The translations under genes were made by a program, and so were the position numbers. The notes below the pieces were generated by a model. That model did not search any database. It was not told where the DNA came from and saw nothing but the letters and a program-made list of their open reading frames with translations. Positions 61,856-64,000 of a stretch of 64,000 nucleotides of DNA are shown here, in pieces. Origin of the DNA: Borrelia recurrentis A1 (GTDB lineage: Bacteria; Spirochaetota; Spirochaetia; Borreliales; Borreliaceae); the NCBI RefSeq assembly GCF_000019705.1, contig NC_011244.1, positions 558,001 to 622,000 of the forward strand, given 5' to 3'. The stretch's first letter is position 1; every line of letters starts with the position of its first letter.

Positions 61856-63919
61856 GTGTTTTTGCATGAATTTCAGTATGGCTTACAAGGCATTAATGGT
61901 CTTGGCAGTAGGGGAATTGATAGATTAAATAATATTAGAATTACAAATGTTAAAGAGCTAATAGAATATTATCCAAAAAAATATGAAGATCGTAAAAATA
62001 TGGCAGCATTTCCAGATCCATTACAAGTTAGAATTTGTGAACTTATGACGATTTTTACTGTTATAGAACATAGAGATTTTGGAAATACTTTTAAGAGAAA
62101 TTTAAAGATTATAGGTAGGAGTGAAAATAGTGAGTTATTTGAAATTCTTTTGTTTAATAGAAGTTTTTTAGAGAGAATTTTTAAGATAGGTCAAAAGTTT
62201 TATATTTATGCTAGGTTTAGTTATAACGATTATACTAAGATGTGGAGTTGTTCTAATTTTGATAGTGAGATATTTAGTTATAATCCTGTAAAATTTAAAA
62301 AAATTATGCCTGTTTATTCTCTTAGTGAGGGACTTAGTTCTAAAAAAATATCTTCTTATGTGAAAGGTGCTCTTGCGTATTTTGTAAAATTTGGACAATC
62401 AGATATTCCTAAATTTTTGATAAATAAATATTCATTATTGTCTTTGCATGAAGCTTTAAATGAGATTCATTTTCCAAGTTCTCTTGAAATGCTTAGGAGA
62501 GCAAAAAAAACTTTAGTTTATAGAGAGATTTTTTTACTTCAATTTTTTTCAAGGGGTAAGAGTTATAGGGTTTTCTTAAGAGCAGAAAAAAATTTATCTA
62601 ATGATTTGTTAAAACAAATTATTTCAAAACTTTCATTTGAACTTACAAGGGATCAAAAAATTGCAATTACTGAAATAATTAATGATCTTAAAAATAACAA
62701 ACCAATGAATAGACTCTTACAGGGTGATGTTGGAAGTGGTAAAACTCTTGTTGCTTTTCTCTCTAGTATTCCTTTAATTGAAGCTGGATATCAAGTTGCA
62801 TTTATGGTGCCTACTGATCTATTAGCACGTCAACATTATAATAGTTTGACAAATATATTAAAAGATTTTGATATTTCTGTGGTTCTTTTGACTGGAAGTT
62901 TAAAAAAAAAAGATAGAGATGAGGTTTTAGAAAAGATTCAAAGTGGAATTTGTAGTTTGGTAATTGGGACTCATGCTATTTTTTCTCAAGGGACAAAATT
63001 TAAAAATTTGGCTTATGTCATTATTGATGAACAGCATAAGTTTGGAGTTGAACAAAGAGAAGAGCTTAGAAATAAAGGTGAAGAAGTTGATGTTCTTTTA
63101 ATGTCAGCAACGCCTATTCCTAGAAGCTTAGCTTTAACCCTTTTTGGAGATCTTGAAGTGTCTTTAATTAAAAGGGGTCCTGAGGGTAGACTACCTGTTA
63201 CTACATATTTGGCAAAACATGGCAATGAGGAAAAGGTATATGAATTTTTAAAAAATGAACTTGGAAAAGGACATCAGGTTTATTTTGTATATCCTTTAAT
63301 ATCATCTTCAGAAAAGTTTAATCTAAAGGATGCTACTAGTATGTGTTTAAATCTTCAAAATATTTTTGTTGAATATTCTGTTGCTATGATTCATTCTAAG
63401 CTTGAATCTTATGTGAAGGAAGAAATTATGCATAATTTTTATTTAAAGAAAATTGATATCCTGGTTGCAACGAGTGTTATTGAAGTTGGTATTGATTGTC
63501 CCAATGCAACTTGTATGGTGGTAGAACATGCAGAACGTTTTGGACTCTCTACATTACATCAAATTAGAGGACGTGTTGGTAGGAGTAATTTAAAGTCTTT
63601 TTTCTTTTTGCTTTATAAGGAACCTTTAACGGAAGCAGGTAAATTTAGACTTAAAACTATAAAAGAAAATACAGATGGATTTAAAATAGCAGAAGAGGAT
63701 CTTAAATTAAGAGGGCCTGGGAATTTATTTGGTCTTGAACAGAGTGGCTATTTCAATCTTAGGATATCTGATTTTGTTGAGCATAAAGAAATTATAGGTT
63801 TAATGAGAGCAGAACTTGATATATTTTGTTCAAATAGAGATTTTTATGATAAATCAGATGTTAAGTTGCTAGATAGCCTTTTAGTATCATATTTAAGTTC
63901 AGTTTCTAAGGGTAGTTAA
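61856..63919 (+). CDS. recG: ATP-dependent DNA helicase RecG
   Basis: A 687-aa helicase that remodels stalled forks and Holliday junctions. The N-terminal wedge/OB domain (about 1-160) includes DRLNNIRITNVKELIEYYP. Helicase motifs: LTRDQKIAI, LLQGDVGSGKTLVAFLSS (I), FMVPTDLLARQHY (Ia), VIGTHAIF, VIIDEQHKFGVEQRE (II, DEQH), LMSATPIPRSLALT (III), DILVATSVIEVGID (V) and HQIRGRVGRS (VI), and a TRG-like C-terminal segment (LKLRGPGNLFG). GTG 61856 is the start. Complete. Confidence 0.96.
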   Translation: MFLHEFQYGLQGINGLGSRGIDRLNNIRITNVKELIEYYPKKYEDRKNMAAFPDPLQVRICELMTIFTVIEHRDFGNTFKRNLKIIGRSENSELFEILLFNRSFLERIFKIGQKFYIYARFSYNDYTKMWSCSNFDSEIFSYNPVKFKKIMPVYSLSEGLSSKKISSYVKGALAYFVKFGQSDIPKFLINKYSLLSLHEALNEIHFPSSLEMLRRAKKTLVYREIFLLQFFSRGKSYRVFLRAEKNLSNDLLKQIISKLSFELTRDQKIAITEIINDLKNNKPMNRLLQGDVGSGKTLVAFLSSIPLIEAGYQVAFMVPTDLLARQHYNSLTNILKDFDISVVLLTGSLKKKDRDEVLEKIQSGICSLVIGTHAIFSQGTKFKNLAYVIIDEQHKFGVEQREELRNKGEEVDVLLMSATPIPRSLALTLFGDLEVSLIKRGPEGRLPVTTYLAKHGNEEKVYEFLKNELGKGHQVYFVYPLISSSEKFNLKDATSMCLNLQNIFVEYSVAMIHSKLESYVKEEIMHNFYLKKIDILVATSVIEVGIDCPNATCMVVEHAERFGLSTLHQIRGRVGRSNLKSFFFLLYKEPLTEAGKFRLKTIKENTDGFKIAEEDLKLRGPGNLFGLEQSGYFNLRISDFVEHKEIIGLMRAELDIFCSNRDFYDKSDVKLLDSLLVSYLSSVSKGS

Positions 63920-63998
63920 TATTAATTTTATATTTTTGAATTAACTTTAAGAGTTCTTTTTTGTTATTATTCCAAAATTCAAGAAATTTATATTGTAA
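63906..63998 (-). CDS. possible 3' end of a leftward gene
   Basis: On the minus strand the frame from 63998 down to a TAG at 63906-63908 is open for 30 codons and reads LQYKFLEFWNNNKKELLKLI and on to NINYP, with a composition like other genes here. The gene would overlap the recG end by 14 bases, as other convergent pairs in this window do. Too little is visible to name it, and it could be chance in AT-rich DNA. Confidence 0.35.
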   Translation of the reverse strand, partial: LQYKFLEFWNNNKKELLKLIQKYKININYP

Positions 63999-64000
63999 AT

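Overview
This window is a contiguous piece of a very AT-rich spirochete chromosome, almost certainly Borrelia. I base that on the base composition, the three-tRNA cluster, the ptsH-ptsI-crr, htpG, gnd, cheW-STAS-cheA-cheB-cheY and pyrG...mcp-dnaE-yggT-recG order, the archaeal-type UMP kinase and the small Borrelia-type secreted families. From memory the gene order follows the B. burgdorferi stretch from about BB0527 to BB0581. I cannot assign a species. I see no insertion sequence, prophage, CRISPR array or rRNA operon. Genes are tightly packed, with ATGA/TAATG overlaps, many TTG or GTG starts fixed by Shine-Dalgarno (SD) spacing, and convergent 3' overlaps.

Layout. 1-10.2 kb: 5'-truncated coaX, a leftward trio (DUF2400-type protein, glucosaminidase-like protein, membrane protein with a worn hydrolase-like domain), a rightward set (metallo-beta-lactamase-fold hydrolase, exonuclease III, secreted protein, M16 lipoprotein protease), then a leftward secreted HExxH protein. 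10.2-14.5 kb: tRNA-Glu, tRNA-Lys(TTT), tRNA-Lys(CTT), TPR protein, bactofilin, Bax-inhibitor-1 protein and a mitochondrial-EF-G1-like EF-G, all leftward. 14.5-20.7 kb: a gene-free stretch, a KTSC protein, two related secreted proteins flanking a TPR lipoprotein, a long PRPP synthetase and an FGGY kinase. 20.7-25.9 kb: leftward cheY-fliS-flgN-like-polA-coaE-SPOR run. 26-30.4 kb: ligA and a secreted protein with a 63-bp tandem repeat. 30.7-36.6 kb: three genes I read as a decayed molybdenum-hydroxylase (xanthine dehydrogenase family) L-S-M set, then ptsH-ptsI-crr. 36.6-42 kb: htpG, gnd and three small secreted paralogues. 42.2-48.7 kb: chemotaxis operon. 48.7-54 kb: M20 peptidase, tRNA-Leu, pyrH, glycosyltransferase, ABC transporter. 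54-64 kb: pyrG, a PD-(D/E)XK-like protein, a cytosolic chemoreceptor with an altered CZB domain, dnaE, yggT-like, recG, and the edge of a probable leftward gene.

Functionally the window combines replication and repair (polA, ligA, dnaE, recG, exonuclease III), motility and chemotaxis (two cheY, cheA, cheB, cheW, fliS, two cytosolic MCP-like proteins), sugar uptake and central metabolism (PTS, gnd), nucleotide and CoA salvage (prs, pyrH, pyrG, coaX, coaE), and envelope proteins. The most striking observation is the L-S-M trio at 30685-33858. The small subunit keeps a C-x2-C-x30-C-x-C motif and the GRSIITVEGL segment of the CoxS/XdhC family but has lost the first iron-sulfur cluster, and the partner subunits have lost their recognisable FAD and molybdopterin sites.
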